This document shows, one piece after another, positions 25,670 to 35,198 of a stretch of 64,000 nucleotides of DNA. The notes beneath the pieces were generated by a model. That model was not told the origin of the DNA, did no database searches, and saw only the letters and a program-made list of their open reading frames with translations. A program made the translations under genes and the position numbers. The stretch's first letter is position 1. Each line of letters begins with the position of its first letter. The DNA is taken from contig JAISLI010000017.1 in assembly GCA_031291035.1 (NCBI GenBank), positions 1-64,000 of the forward strand, in the 5' to 3' direction. This DNA comes from Desulfovibrio sp. Its GTDB lineage: Bacteria > Desulfobacterota > Desulfovibrionia > Desulfovibrionales > Desulfovibrionaceae.

Positions 25670-28600
25670 ATTTTTCGCGTATTTTTATCCTGCGGCCCGT
25701 CGCCACATCGCTTCTGATGGCCGCCCTGCTGCTTTCCGGCCTTCTGGCCTGGCGGACCCTGCCCGTGGCGGCTCTGCCGCAGATAGACTATCCCACCATT
25801 CAGGTGCAGACATTCTACACGGGGGCTTCGCCGGAGGTGACCGCCGCCGTCATCACCGCGCCGCTGGAACGGCAGTTCGGCGTCATGCCCGGCCTTGTGC
25901 AGATGCATTCCCTCTCCGCCGCCGGGGCTTCCACAATCACTCTGCGCTTTGACCTTTCCGTGCCCCTTGATGTGGCGGAACAGGAAGTGCAGGCCGCCAT
26001 CAACGCGGCCAACAACCTGCTGCCGCAGGATTTGCCCGCGCCGCCGGTCTACAGCAAGGTCAATCCGGCGGATCCGCCCATTGTCACACTTGCCGCGACG
26101 AGCGAGTCCGTCCCCCTGACCCGCCTGGAAGATCTGGTGGACACGCGCCTGGCGCAAAAAATTTCGCAACTGCCGGGCGTGGGGCTGGTCACGCTTTCCG
26201 GCGGACAGCGGCCCGCCGTGCGTGTGCGGGCAAATCCGGGGCTCCTCGCAAGCGTCGGCCTCACCCTTGCCGATGTGCGCCAGGCCATAGCCCGGGCCAA
26301 CGTCAATACCGCCAAAGGCAGTTTTGACGGGCCTGAACGGGCAAGCTCCATTGACGCCAATGACCAGCTCGCCTCGGCCGAGGAGTACGCCCAAACCGTT
26401 ATCGGCTATAAAAACGGCGCCGCCCTGCGCCTGCGGGATGTGGCCGATGTTGTGGAAGGCGCGGAGAACGCCCGTCTGGCCGCCTGGGTGGCGGGAGAAG
26501 GGCAGCCCTTCAGACCGGCCATCGTGCTCTCCGTGCAGCGCCAGCCCGGCGCCAACGTCATTGACGTGGCCGACAGCGTGACGCGCCTTTTGCCCGCCCT
26601 CAGGCAGACATTGCCCGGCACCGTGGATGTGCGTGTCGTCACGGACCGCACCGTCACCATACGGGCCACCGTGCGCGATGTGCAATACGAGCTTTTTTTC
26701 GCCATCGTCCTCGTGGTATTCGTGATATGGCTTTTCCTGCGCAACGCGCGGGCCACATTCATCCCCGCGCTCGCCGTGCCCCTTTCCCTGGTGGGCTCTC
26801 TGGGCGTAATGCATCTGGCCGGATTTTCCCTCAACAATCTGACCCTGATGGCTCTCGTCATTGCCACCGGCTTTGTGGTGGATGACGCCATTGTGGTGAT
26901 TGAAAACATCTCCCGCTTTCTGGAAGACGGCGATCCACCCCTGGAGGCGGCCCTGAAAGGGGCGGGGCAGATAGGGTTTACCATTATTTCCCTGACCGTC
27001 TCCCTGGTGGCGGTACTCATTCCCCTGCTCTTCATGGGGGATGTGGCCGGACGGCTTTTCCGGGAATTCGCGGTCACGCTGGCGGTAACGATTCTTGTTT
27101 CCGCCGTCATCAGCCTGACCCTTACCCCCATGCTCTGCGCCGTCATGCTCGGAAGCCGCGCCGCCAAAATCGGCAAGGCCGCACCGGGGGAAGGTTTCTT
27201 CGGCATTCTTCTGGCCTTGTACGCGCGCGGACTTGACGGCGTCTTTCGTCACCAGCCCCTGATGCTTGGCGCGGTCGTCGCCGTGACGGCGCTGACGGGC
27301 CTTTTGTGGACAGTCACGCCCAAGGGATTTTTCCCCGTGCAGGATACCGGCGTGCTGCAGGGCATTGTGGAGGCCGCGCCCGGGGCATCCTTCGCGGCCA
27401 TGTGCGACCGTCAGCGGGAGATCGCCGACGTGCTGCTGGACGATCCGGCTGTGGCGGACGTGGTCTTTTTTGTGGGGGTGGACGGCATCAACCCAAGCAT
27501 GAACGCCTCACGGCTGACAGCGGCTCTCAAGCCTCTCGAAGCGCGTGACGGACGCGCCCCGGTCGTGGCCCGCCGCCTGATGCAAAAGGCTCTGGATTTG
27601 CCGGGTCTGCGCCTGCACTTGCAGCCCGCGCAGGATCTCACCATTGAGGACCGCGTGACGCCGGGCCGGTACCAGCTCACTGTGGAGGCCATTTCAGACC
27701 GGGAACTGGAGGAGAGCATACCGCACCTTGTCGCGGAACTGCGCGCCCGCCCGGAACTTGAGCATGTGACAAGCGATCTGCGGAAGCCCGGACGCATGGC
27801 CTGGCTCAACATCAACCGCGACACGGCCGGACGCCTAGGCGTCAGCATGAGCGACATCGACGACGCCCTCTATGACGCCCTGGGACAGCGGCTTGTCTCC
27901 ACTATTTTCACCCAGACAAACCAGTACAAGGTTGTGCTGGAGGTTGCCCCGCGTTTCCGCGCCTCCCCCTCCGGCCTGGAGAATCTTTATGTGCGCGGCG
28001 CGGGAGACAGCCCCGTCCCCCTGGCGGCTCTGGCCGAAATTGAAGAGCGACCCGCGGCCCTGACCGTGGCCCGGCAGGGGCAATTTCCCACCGCCGCGAT
28101 TTCCTTCAATGTGGCGGAGGGGTCATCCCTCGGCGCGGCCGTGAACGCCGCGCGGGAATCCCTGTCCGGACTGCCGGCGACACTGCGGGCGCGCTTTCAG
28201 GGAGCCGCCGGGGCCTTCACGGGTTCCGGCGACAATCAGCTCCGGCTCATACTGGCGGCGGTGGTGACCATGTACATTGTGCTCGGCGTGTTGTACGAGA
28301 GTTATATTCATCCGCTCACCATACTTTCCACCCTGCCCTCCGCCGGGGTGGGGGCCCTGCTCGCCCTCATCGCCGGGCGCATGGAACTTGGCGTCGTGGG
28401 CATCATCGGCATAATTCTCCTGATCGGCATTGTGAAAAAAAACGCCATCATGATGATAGACTTCGCCCTTGAGGCCGAACGCCACGAGGGCCTTCCGCCG
28501 CTTGAGGCCATACGCAAGGCCTGCCTTCTGCGTTTACGCCCCATCTTGATGACCACCATGGCCGCGCTGTTGAGCGCCCTGCCGCTCATGCTCGGTCAGG

Positions 28601-28767
28601 GCATGGGCGCCGAGCTGCGCCGCCCGCTCGGCGCAACCATGGTGGGCGGGCTTGTTTTCAGCCAGATGCTGACGCTTTTTACCACTCCCGTGATTTACCT
28701 GTGGTTCGACAGGCTGAGCGGCTCCTTCCGCAAAAACAGCGTTCCGGATCCAGCCTCGGCAGAATAA
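25666..28767 (+). CDS. RND-family multidrug efflux pump, inner-membrane subunit (MdtB/C-like)
   Basis: A 1033-residue HAE1-type resistance-nodulation-division transporter that exports drugs or lipids with proton energy. Helix 1 is at residues about 10-30 and is followed by [15 protein letters not shown]. The proton relay Asp pair is in [14 protein letters not shown] near residue 407, and the second half repeats the fold with [15 protein letters not shown]. Length is normal. No periplasmic adaptor or outer-membrane channel gene is adjacent on either side. The upstream flank is occupied by IS fragments that may have deleted the adaptor. Without it the pump probably needs a partner encoded elsewhere. 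Confidence 0.92.
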   Translation: MNFSRIFILRPVATSLLMAALLLSGLLAWRTLPVAALPQIDYPTIQVQTFYTGASPEVTAAVITAPLERQFGVMPGLVQMHSLSAAGASTITLRFDLSVPLDVAEQEVQAAINAANNLLPQDLPAPPVYSKVNPADPPIVTLAATSESVPLTRLEDLVDTRLAQKISQLPGVGLVTLSGGQRPAVRVRANPGLLASVGLTLADVRQAIARANVNTAKGSFDGPERASSIDANDQLASAEEYAQTVIGYKNGAALRLRDVADVVEGAENARLAAWVAGEGQPFRPAIVLSVQRQPGANVIDVADSVTRLLPALRQTLPGTVDVRVVTDRTVTIRATVRDVQYELFFAIVLVVFVIWLFLRNARATFIPALAVPLSLVGSLGVMHLAGFSLNNLTLMALVIATGFVVDDAIVVIENISRFLEDGDPPLEAALKGAGQIGFTIISLTVSLVAVLIPLLFMGDVAGRLFREFAVTLAVTILVSAVISLTLTPMLCAVMLGSRAAKIGKAAPGEGFFGILLALYARGLDGVFRHQPLMLGAVVAVTALTGLLWTVTPKGFFPVQDTGVLQGIVEAAPGASFAAMCDRQREIADVLLDDPAVADVVFFVGVDGINPSMNASRLTAALKPLEARDGRAPVVARRLMQKALDLPGLRLHLQPAQDLTIEDRVTPGRYQLTVEAISDRELEESIPHLVAELRARPELEHVTSDLRKPGRMAWLNINRDTAGRLGVSMSDIDDALYDALGQRLVSTIFTQTNQYKVVLEVAPRFRASPSGLENLYVRGAGDSPVPLAALAEIEERPAALTVARQGQFPTAAISFNVAEGSSLGAAVNAARESLSGLPATLRARFQGAAGAFTGSGDNQLRLILAAVVTMYIVLGVLYESYIHPLTILSTLPSAGVGALLALIAGRMELGVVGIIGIILLIGIVKKNAIMMIDFALEAERHEGLPPLEAIRKACLLRLRPILMTTMAALLSALPLMLGQGMGAELRRPLGATMVGGLVFSQMLTLFTTPVIYLWFDRLSGSFRKNSVPDPASAE

Positions 28768-28818
28768 CCGGCAATACCCATTCAATTCCCCTGAGTACAG
28801 GGCGGGGGCATGTATGCC

Positions 28819-29538
28819 CTAAAAGGCAAAACCTTCCCCGTGCCGTTCGGCGCCGGCGTTGCGTTTGCCGGAGGCGTTGCCCCAGCCCGCCACCTTGCGC
28901 CCCATGTCATAGGCGAGCGCCCGCGTGACCAGCCCGGCGGGATCAGCCGGTGTGCGTTCTTTGATGGAGAAAAGGTAAAAGTCGTGTACCTGCCGCGCTT
29001 CCATCAGCCCTCCCTGGGCCAGAGACCAGACGAGGTTTCCCGTCCTGACCTCGTAGATTTCCATGGCCAGGGAGACGGAACTCTCCCCGCCGGATCCGCC
29101 GTCCAGATAGTGGTTGATACAGCCGCCCACCAGATATTCGGCTCCCTTGGCGCGCGCCAGCGCGAGTGAGCGATGCCGCTCGAAAGGCCCCAGTTCCGGC
29201 GCGTATTCCAGCGTGTCAAAACCTTCAAGGGAAAGCCATATCTGCCATACCTGGCGTGAAACCATATCGCTGGAGCTCACGGGGCTGCTGATCTGCTGGG
29301 TAAAGCGCAAGGGCACAAAGAGGGCGCGGGGTTTGTGATCCAGTCTGCCGCGCGGGGAAATGTAAACAGCCGGCGGCTGGCGGCGGACAAAATTGTCGAT
29401 ATGTATCTGGAACGGCGCGCTGAAGTCGCCCGCCAGGGAAACAAAGCCGGCCGTGTCGTTGGGCTCCCTGGCGCAGGCCGCAAGAACGGCGGCTGTCAGC
29501 AAAAGAACAAGAGGGCCAAGCGGCTGCGGGGATTTCAT
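28819..29538 (-). CDS. Predicted lipoprotein of unknown function
   Basis: 239 residues with a lipoprotein signal (LVLLLTAAVLAAC, lipidated Cys near residue 22). The mature part contains RFTQQISSPVSSSDMVSRQV, and then SLALARAKGAEYLVGGCINH and EIYEVRTGNLVWSLAQGG. Those last two resemble the way CsgG/FlgO/TolB-N type lipoproteins describe computed surface components, but I cannot assign a family. GGGAG lies 8 nt before the ATG. It is 18 nt after the Yip1-type gene, so the two form an operon and may act together at the cell envelope. Confidence 0.65.
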   Translation of the reverse strand: MKSPQPLGPLVLLLTAAVLAACAREPNDTAGFVSLAGDFSAPFQIHIDNFVRRQPPAVYISPRGRLDHKPRALFVPLRFTQQISSPVSSSDMVSRQVWQIWLSLEGFDTLEYAPELGPFERHRSLALARAKGAEYLVGGCINHYLDGGSGGESSVSLAMEIYEVRTGNLVWSLAQGGLMEARQVHDFYLFSIKERTPADPAGLVTRALAYDMGRKVAGWGNASGKRNAGAERHGEGFAF

Positions 29539-29556
29539 GTCTGCGTCTCCCGGGAA

Positions 29557-30621
29557 CTATCCCTGAGCGGCCCTCATAAACTGCGTCAAAAACATCAGGG
29601 CCGCGAGGCAGGCGGGCGCAAAGCCCGTCAAGGTCTGCCCCCAGGAGAGCCTGAGGCTTATGCGGCAACCGGCGGTGATGCAGCTCAGGCTCCACACAAA
29701 GCCCGCCAGAGAGCCGATCAGCGGAATGACGCACAGCAGCGACGGAGCCGAGCTGTAGGCGATAACCTGAAACACGAGGGAAAAGTCCGCCCTGTCGGGG
29801 GCCAGAAAACGATAGGCCAAATGAATGATGGCGGAAAAAAAATACAACTCCAGAACAAGCAGGCCAGTTCGGAGCAGAACCGTCATGGCGAGATTTGCCT
29901 GCGGGGCCAGCATGTCCAGCAGTTTCACAAGCTGCGGATCAGCGGGAGGTCCGCCGGCGCTTACATATTGCAGCAGCATATAGCCCCAGAAGCGCTCCAC
30001 GACAATCTGGGCGACGCTCACCACCAGATAAAACCCCAGGGCGCGCAACGGGCGCGGCTGCGGCCTGAGCGCGTCGAAAAATCGCGGCGCGGCAAACATG
30101 ACGCACAGTACCGTCTGGTAAAAAGCGGCGAACCAGCCGTATGGGACGGGAGCGGCGGCCCACGGATTGCATGCCGGGGCGCCGGCTGCTTCTTCCCCGG
30201 GGGCGTCAAAACGCGCGACCTCCTGGCTGTAGGCGCGTCCGGCGGCCAAACGCGCGTCTTCCCCGGCCCTGTCCACCCGCGCGGCCGCGCGCGAAGGGTC
30301 GGCGGATTTTCCCTGTTCGTCGCGGGATGCTTCTGTATTTTCGGCGGCAGGCTCTTCGTCCTCCCGCCCGGTTACGAAGGATTCCGGTATCGTGTCGCGG
30401 CCCGGCACGATGGCTCCGGGGGGCAATGGGTCGTCCGCGTCCGGCGGCGCGTTTTTGAGCAAAGGGCGCGCGGCTGCCGCGCCGTGCCCCGGCACGCCTT
30501 CAGCCGGAGAAAAACGGAAACGGCAGGAACATTTCGGGCAGGTGGCGATAACGGAGTGCGCCGGCATTTTTTCTGGCGGCACATCTCTGGAAAACGCGCA
30601 GTTTGGGCAGGTGATGATCAC
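29557..30621 (-). CDS. Zinc-ribbon (MJ0042-type) plus Yip1-domain membrane protein
   Basis: 354 residues starting at GTG 30621 with AAGGAG 7 nt upstream; longer ATG frames would begin in non-homologous sequence. The N-terminus has a small zinc ribbon, ITCPNCAFSRDVPPEKM then CPKCSCRFRF, the MJ0042/FlaX-like pattern. A low-complexity Pro/Ala/acidic linker of about 110 residues follows. The C-terminal half has about five hydrophobic helices and the Yip1 pattern (GFYLVVSVAQIVVERFWGY onward). The fusion is common in Desulfovibrio-type genomes but the function is unknown. It is paired with a lipoprotein gene. Confidence 0.75.
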   Translation of the reverse strand: MIITCPNCAFSRDVPPEKMPAHSVIATCPKCSCRFRFSPAEGVPGHGAAAARPLLKNAPPDADDPLPPGAIVPGRDTIPESFVTGREDEEPAAENTEASRDEQGKSADPSRAAARVDRAGEDARLAAGRAYSQEVARFDAPGEEAAGAPACNPWAAAPVPYGWFAAFYQTVLCVMFAAPRFFDALRPQPRPLRALGFYLVVSVAQIVVERFWGYMLLQYVSAGGPPADPQLVKLLDMLAPQANLAMTVLLRTGLLVLELYFFSAIIHLAYRFLAPDRADFSLVFQVIAYSSAPSLLCVIPLIGSLAGFVWSLSCITAGCRISLRLSWGQTLTGFAPACLAALMFLTQFMRAAQG

Positions 30622-30922
30622 GACATAACTCCTTGGGACAGACCGGAAACCTGTTTTTGCGCGCCCTTTGGCGATAATAACCAGCCTTATATTACGGGCT
30701 TTCACGGGCGCGCGCAAGCGGCGAAACCCCGGAAAACGAACAGACCGGAAAAAATTTATATTTTTGGGGGGAAATTTTTAGACTTTTTTATTTTCGCGAT
30801 GTTTCAGATTTCCTCTGATTCCGATTTGTTGGCGAAAAGAATTATGTGGTTGTCCTCCCTTTTATTTTGCATCGTTGGCGTATAGACTAAGCGGATACAC
30901 CAGTAACAAAAGGTTATGCCAC
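30622..30922. other. Divergent intergenic region upstream of nrdJ and the Yip1 gene
   Basis: About 300 bases without a gene. The middle is AT-rich with T and A tracts (near 30755-30800), as expected where two promoters fire apart. A TATAGA near 30882 could be a -10 box for nrdJ but no good -35 box is at the right spacing. I looked for a cobalamin riboswitch or NrdR boxes and could not support either. Confidence 0.35.
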
Positions 30923-33187
30923 ATGATTCCCATGCCGGAAAATTTGCCTCATCCCCAGCTGACAAAAAATACGGAAATAGTTCTGCAAAAACGCTACCTG
31001 CTCAAAGATGCCGATGGCGAAATCCGGGAAACCCCCAGGGAATTGTTCTGGCGCGTGGCCTCCGCGATAGCCGGCCAGGAATCCGGCTACGAGCGCTCTT
31101 CTTGCAAGGCGGAGGAACTCGCGCGTGATTTTTACGACGTGATGACCAGCTGGAAGTTTCTGCCCAACTCCCCCACACTCATGAATGCGGGCACTGAGCT
31201 GGGGCAGCTTTCCGCCTGTTTTGTCCTGCCGGTGGGCGATTCCATTGAGGAAATTTTCGACGCCGTGAAACACGCGGCCATGATACACAAATCCGGAGGA
31301 GGCACGGGTTTTTCTTTTTCCCGTCTGCGCCCGAGCAAAAGCAGGGTGGGCTCGACCGGCGGCGTGGCCTCCGGCCCTGTCTCTTTCCTGCGAATTTTCA
31401 ACACGGCCACAGAGCAGATCAAGCAGGGGGGGACGAGGCGCGGGGCCAATATGGGCATTTTGCGCGTGGATCATCCCGACATCCTGGAATTTATCCGCGC
31501 CAAGGAAAAAGAGGGTGAGTTCAATAATTTCAACCTTTCCGTCGGATTGACGGAAGCCTTCATGCAGGCTGTCGAAAAAGACGAACGCTACGATTTGTCC
31601 ATGCCGAATACGGGCGAAGTAAAAGACCGCCTGCGCGCCCGCGACATTTTTGACCTGCTTGTCAAAAAAGCCTGGCAATCTGGAGATCCCGGCATTGTCT
31701 TTCTGGATCGCATAAACCGGGACAATCCCACGCCTAAACAGGGCGGGATAGAATCTACAAACCCTTGCGGCGAGCAGCCCCTTTTGCCCTATGAGGCGTG
31801 CAACCTCGGCTCCATCAATCTTGCCCTGTTCCATGTGCCGGGTTACAACGACGAGGCGGATCCGGCGGAGTACGGCGTTGACTGGCGCGAACTCCGCCGC
31901 GTTGTCCATCTTTCGGTACGTTTTCTGGACAATGTCATTGACGCCTCGCGCTTTCCTCTTGAGCGCATTGAGCGGACTGTGCGCAACAACCGCAAGATAG
32001 GCCTTGGCGTCATGGGTTTTGCCGATTTGCTGTACGAACTGGGTCTGGCCTACAATTCCGAGCAGGGAATCCGGCTTGCGGAGCGTGTTATGGGTTTTAT
32101 TCAGGAAGAAGGGCACAAGGCTTCGGCCATACTGGCCAAAGAGCGCGGGGCCTTCCCCGCCTACTCCGAATCCGTGTACGCCGGACAAAAAAAGGGCCCC
32201 TACCGCAACGCCACAGTCACCACCATCGCTCCCACCGGCACACTTTCCATCATTGCCGGCTGCTCATCGGGCGTGGAGCCTCTTTTCGCCCTCTGTTTCA
32301 CGCGCAATATTCTGGATGGCGAGCGCCTTGTGGAGGTCAACCGGCATTTTGAAGCGGCCCTCGCGGAAGCCGGCATCGCCGGGCATGAGATCATGGAGAG
32401 CGTGCTTGCCACGGGCTCCATACAGGATATGGATTTTTTGCCGGCCGGCCTGCGCAGGGTCTTTGTGACGGCCATGGATATAGCGCCGTTATGGCATCTG
32501 CGTATGCAGGCGGCTTTTCAGCGTCATACGGACAATGCCGTTTCCAAAACGGTCAATCTGCCGAATACCGCGACCGAGCAGGACATTTACGATATTTACT
32601 GGACCGCCTACAAGGAAGGCTGCAAAGGGGTTACCGTCTATCGCGACGGCTGCAAGAGCGCGCAGGTGCTGACGACGGGCGAAGGTCAGAAAAAAATGGA
32701 CGGCGAGGCCATTCCCGCCCTCGGGTATGTTTCTTCGGTGCGCAAGCGGCCGGACGTAGTGCAGGGCTTTACCCAAAAAGTCCAGACAGGCCTGGGGGCG
32801 ATGTATCTGACTGTAAATGAGATGGACGGCGAGCCCTTCGAGGTTTTTGCCACCATCGGCAAATCCGGGCGTTCCATCACGGCCAAGGCCGAGGCCATCG
32901 GCCGGCTTGTGTCTCTGGCGTTGCGCTCCGGCGTGCATGTGCGGGACGTGGTGACCCAGATCAAGGGCATCGGCGGGGAACATCCTGTTTTCCGCGGCAA
33001 AGGGTTGCTCCTTTCCATTCCCGACGCCATTGCCTGGGTGCTGGAAAAACGCTATCTTAAAAACGAACAAATCCCGGGAGCTGTCAATAACCTGGAAGGC
33101 CATCGCTGCCCGGAATGCGGGGAGGCCCTGGTGTTTCAGGAAGGCTGCTTCATTTGCCCGGCCTGCGGCTTTTCCCGTTGCTGTTAG
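30923..33187 (+). CDS. nrdJ: Adenosylcobalamin-dependent (class II) ribonucleotide reductase
   Basis: A 754-residue NrdJ that makes deoxyribonucleotides using B12 without needing oxygen. Recognisable parts are LSACFVLPVGDSIEEIFDA with the first active-site Cys, KSGGGTGFSFSRLRP, GTRRGANMGIL and NPCGEQPLLPYEACNLGSI, which carries the thiyl Cys and Glu. The end has the zinc ribbon CPECGEALVFQEGCFICPAC of the long NrdJ subfamily, with the final Cys pair CC for redox relay. ATG at 30923 was chosen over 30875. It would be this organism's main or only reductase seen here. SNF2 remnants follow directly. Confidence 0.95.
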   Translation: MIPMPENLPHPQLTKNTEIVLQKRYLLKDADGEIRETPRELFWRVASAIAGQESGYERSSCKAEELARDFYDVMTSWKFLPNSPTLMNAGTELGQLSACFVLPVGDSIEEIFDAVKHAAMIHKSGGGTGFSFSRLRPSKSRVGSTGGVASGPVSFLRIFNTATEQIKQGGTRRGANMGILRVDHPDILEFIRAKEKEGEFNNFNLSVGLTEAFMQAVEKDERYDLSMPNTGEVKDRLRARDIFDLLVKKAWQSGDPGIVFLDRINRDNPTPKQGGIESTNPCGEQPLLPYEACNLGSINLALFHVPGYNDEADPAEYGVDWRELRRVVHLSVRFLDNVIDASRFPLERIERTVRNNRKIGLGVMGFADLLYELGLAYNSEQGIRLAERVMGFIQEEGHKASAILAKERGAFPAYSESVYAGQKKGPYRNATVTTIAPTGTLSIIAGCSSGVEPLFALCFTRNILDGERLVEVNRHFEAALAEAGIAGHEIMESVLATGSIQDMDFLPAGLRRVFVTAMDIAPLWHLRMQAAFQRHTDNAVSKTVNLPNTATEQDIYDIYWTAYKEGCKGVTVYRDGCKSAQVLTTGEGQKKMDGEAIPALGYVSSVRKRPDVVQGFTQKVQTGLGAMYLTVNEMDGEPFEVFATIGKSGRSITAKAEAIGRLVSLALRSGVHVRDVVTQIKGIGGEHPVFRGKGLLLSIPDAIAWVLEKRYLKNEQIPGAVNNLEGHRCPECGEALVFQEGCFICPACGFSRCC

Positions 33188-34475
33188 ACGGCGGGGCGGA
33201 TGCGGTGGAACAGATTGACCACACCGAGGTGCGCGTCACCAACGGCGAATGGCTGCAGTCTGTGTTCACGAAAATGACGCAGCCGGGCGAAGTGGAGCCG
33301 GACACGAAAACGCTGCTTGTCGTTCCCGCTTCATTGCTCGAGAACTGGCAGAGGGAGGCGGCGAAATTCGCGCCCAAAATGCGGGTCTTTGTTGTCCACG
33401 GCGGCAATATCGACTTTTCGCCCGAGGATGCGGATTTTTTTATCACGACCTACGGAATGGCGGCACGGCTTGAAAAGCTGACTGCCGTTGCATGGAATTT
33501 GCTGATTCTTGACGAGGCGCAGGCAATCAAGAACCCGGGCATAAATCAGAGCAAGGCAGTCAAGAAACTTGACAGCAACATGCGCGCATCGCGATGACGG
33601 GCACGCCGATTGAGAACAGGCTGGCGGATTTATGGTCCTTGTTTGACTTTTTGAATCCGGGTCTGCGCGGCGCGGTGTCGCCGTTCATTCTGCGGCGGCT
33701 TAAAACGGACAAGTCCGTCATATCCGATTTGCCCGACAAGAATGAAATCAAGCAATTCACGACGCTGACGAAAAAACAGATCGCGCTGTACAACGCGCTT
33801 GTGCAGGATTTGCGGCGCGGTCTGCTTGAAGAGGAAAGCGCGGGCATTCAGCGCAAGGGAAAAATTCTCGCGGCGATTATGAAATTCAAGCAGATATGCA
33901 ACCACCCCGACCAGTTCAACGGTCAGGGCGCGGTCGATCCAAAGCATAGCGGCAAGTTTGGCGCGCTTGCCGAAATCTGTGAAACCATCCGCGATAAACA
34001 CGAGAGCGCGCTGGTGTTCAGTCAGTTCCGCGAGATGTGCGCACCGCTGTCACGTTACTTTGAAACGCTGTTCGGGCGACCGGGCCTGGTAATCCACGGC
34101 GGGATCACGCCGAAAAAACGTGGCGAAACAGTGGAAAAATTCAACTCCGGATATGTGCCGTTTATGGTGCTGTCCCTGAAAGTGGGCGGCGTGGGCCTGA
34201 ACCTTACCGCCGCGAACCATGTCGTTCACTTTGACCGCTGGTGGAACCCGGCGATTGAGAACCAGGCCACAGACCGGGCGTTTCGTATCGGGCAGACCAA
34301 AGGCGTGATGGTGCATAAATTCGTCACAACAGGCACGATTGAGGAGAAAATCGACCAAATGATAGAGGGCAAGCAAAAGCTCGCGGCGGACGTCATTGCC
34401 GCAAGTTCCGGCGAAAACTGGGTGACGGAAATGTCCAACGCCGAGCTTGTGAACCTGTTCCGGCTGGAGGTATAG
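33188..34475 (+). pseudogene. SNF2-family helicase, degraded (frameshift and deletions)
   Basis: Two consecutive frames cover a SNF2/Rad54-type helicase. The first ends LILDEAQAIKNPGINQSKAV (motif II, DEAQ). The second starts MTGTPIENRLADLWSLFDFL (motif III) and runs through FILRRLKTD and GVGLNLTAANHVVHFDRWW to FRIGQTKG (motif VI). They are out of phase by 2 nt at 33582-33587, in a GC-repeat. Motif I (GxGKT) and everything before it are missing, and roughly 30-40 residues usually found between FLNPG and SPFILRRLK are gone. The gene is not functional. Together with the next pseudogene it resembles the SNF2 plus SWIM pairs of many bacteria. Confidence 0.85.
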
Positions 34476-34478
34476 CTG

Positions 34479-35161
34479 ATGGATTGGGGATACAGCTATC
34501 ACTGTTACAGCAATCCGTCCGTGGCGGAACAGCGCCTGGTCGCCGAAAGGCGCAGGAAATAGCTTGAGAAGGAGTGCCCCGAACTTCAGCCGGTTATCAT
34601 GGAAGGCAACAAGATCGCCAGAAAGTGGTGGGGCATCGCGTGGGACAAGAACCTTGAAAGCTACGCCGATTTCGGGAACCGCATCGGTCGCGGGCGGAGC
34701 TATTGCAAAAACGGTTTGATTCTCGACCTGCGTATCTCTGATGGCGAGATTGTCGCAAAAGTCAGCGGGAGCAATATTTACATTGGCATGGCATAGTCGC
34801 AACCTGCGCCAAGCGCGTAGAGAATATCGGAGCATTAGTCGAGGGCAGGTTTCCGCAGGAACTCGCCGATGTTTTCATGAAGCAGGGCGCGGGGCTGTTT
34901 CCGGGCCCGAAAGAGATTCATATGTTTTGCAACTGTCCCGATGCCGCAAGGTTATGCAAACATATCGCCGCCGCGCTGTACGGCGTTGGCGCGAGGCTTG
35001 ACAGCGACCCGCTGCTGTTCTTCAAACTGCGCGGCGTTGACCCCGGTGAGCTTATCAAAAAGTCCGTTGAGGAGAAAATGCGGAACCTGCTCGCCAACGC
35101 CGGCAGGAAATCCAGGCGTGTCATCGCTGATAAAGACGTTGCGCGGCTGTTCGGAGTGTGA
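34479..35161 (+). pseudogene. SWIM zinc-finger protein, degraded
   Basis: Begins MDWGYSYHCYSNPSVAEQRL 3 nt after the SNF2 stop. An in-frame TAG occurs at 34559-34561 and a frame change near 34795; the C-terminal frame then encodes FCNCPDAARLCKHIAAALYG, a clear SWIM motif (CxCPxxxxxCKH), and ends at a normal stop. The first 45 codons after the TAG (ARKWWGIAWDKNLESYADFG) also match the family. SWIM proteins are commonly encoded next to an SNF2 helicase, as here, so both were probably one system lost together. Confidence 0.8.
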
Positions 35162-35198
35162 ATGGACATTTGCAGGCCGGTACCCTATTCTTTGCGCC

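Noticed and set aside
25654..27252. A 532-codon frame opposite the RND pump.
   Set aside because: Gly/His/Asp-rich antisense frame with no family match; the RND protein is unmistakable.
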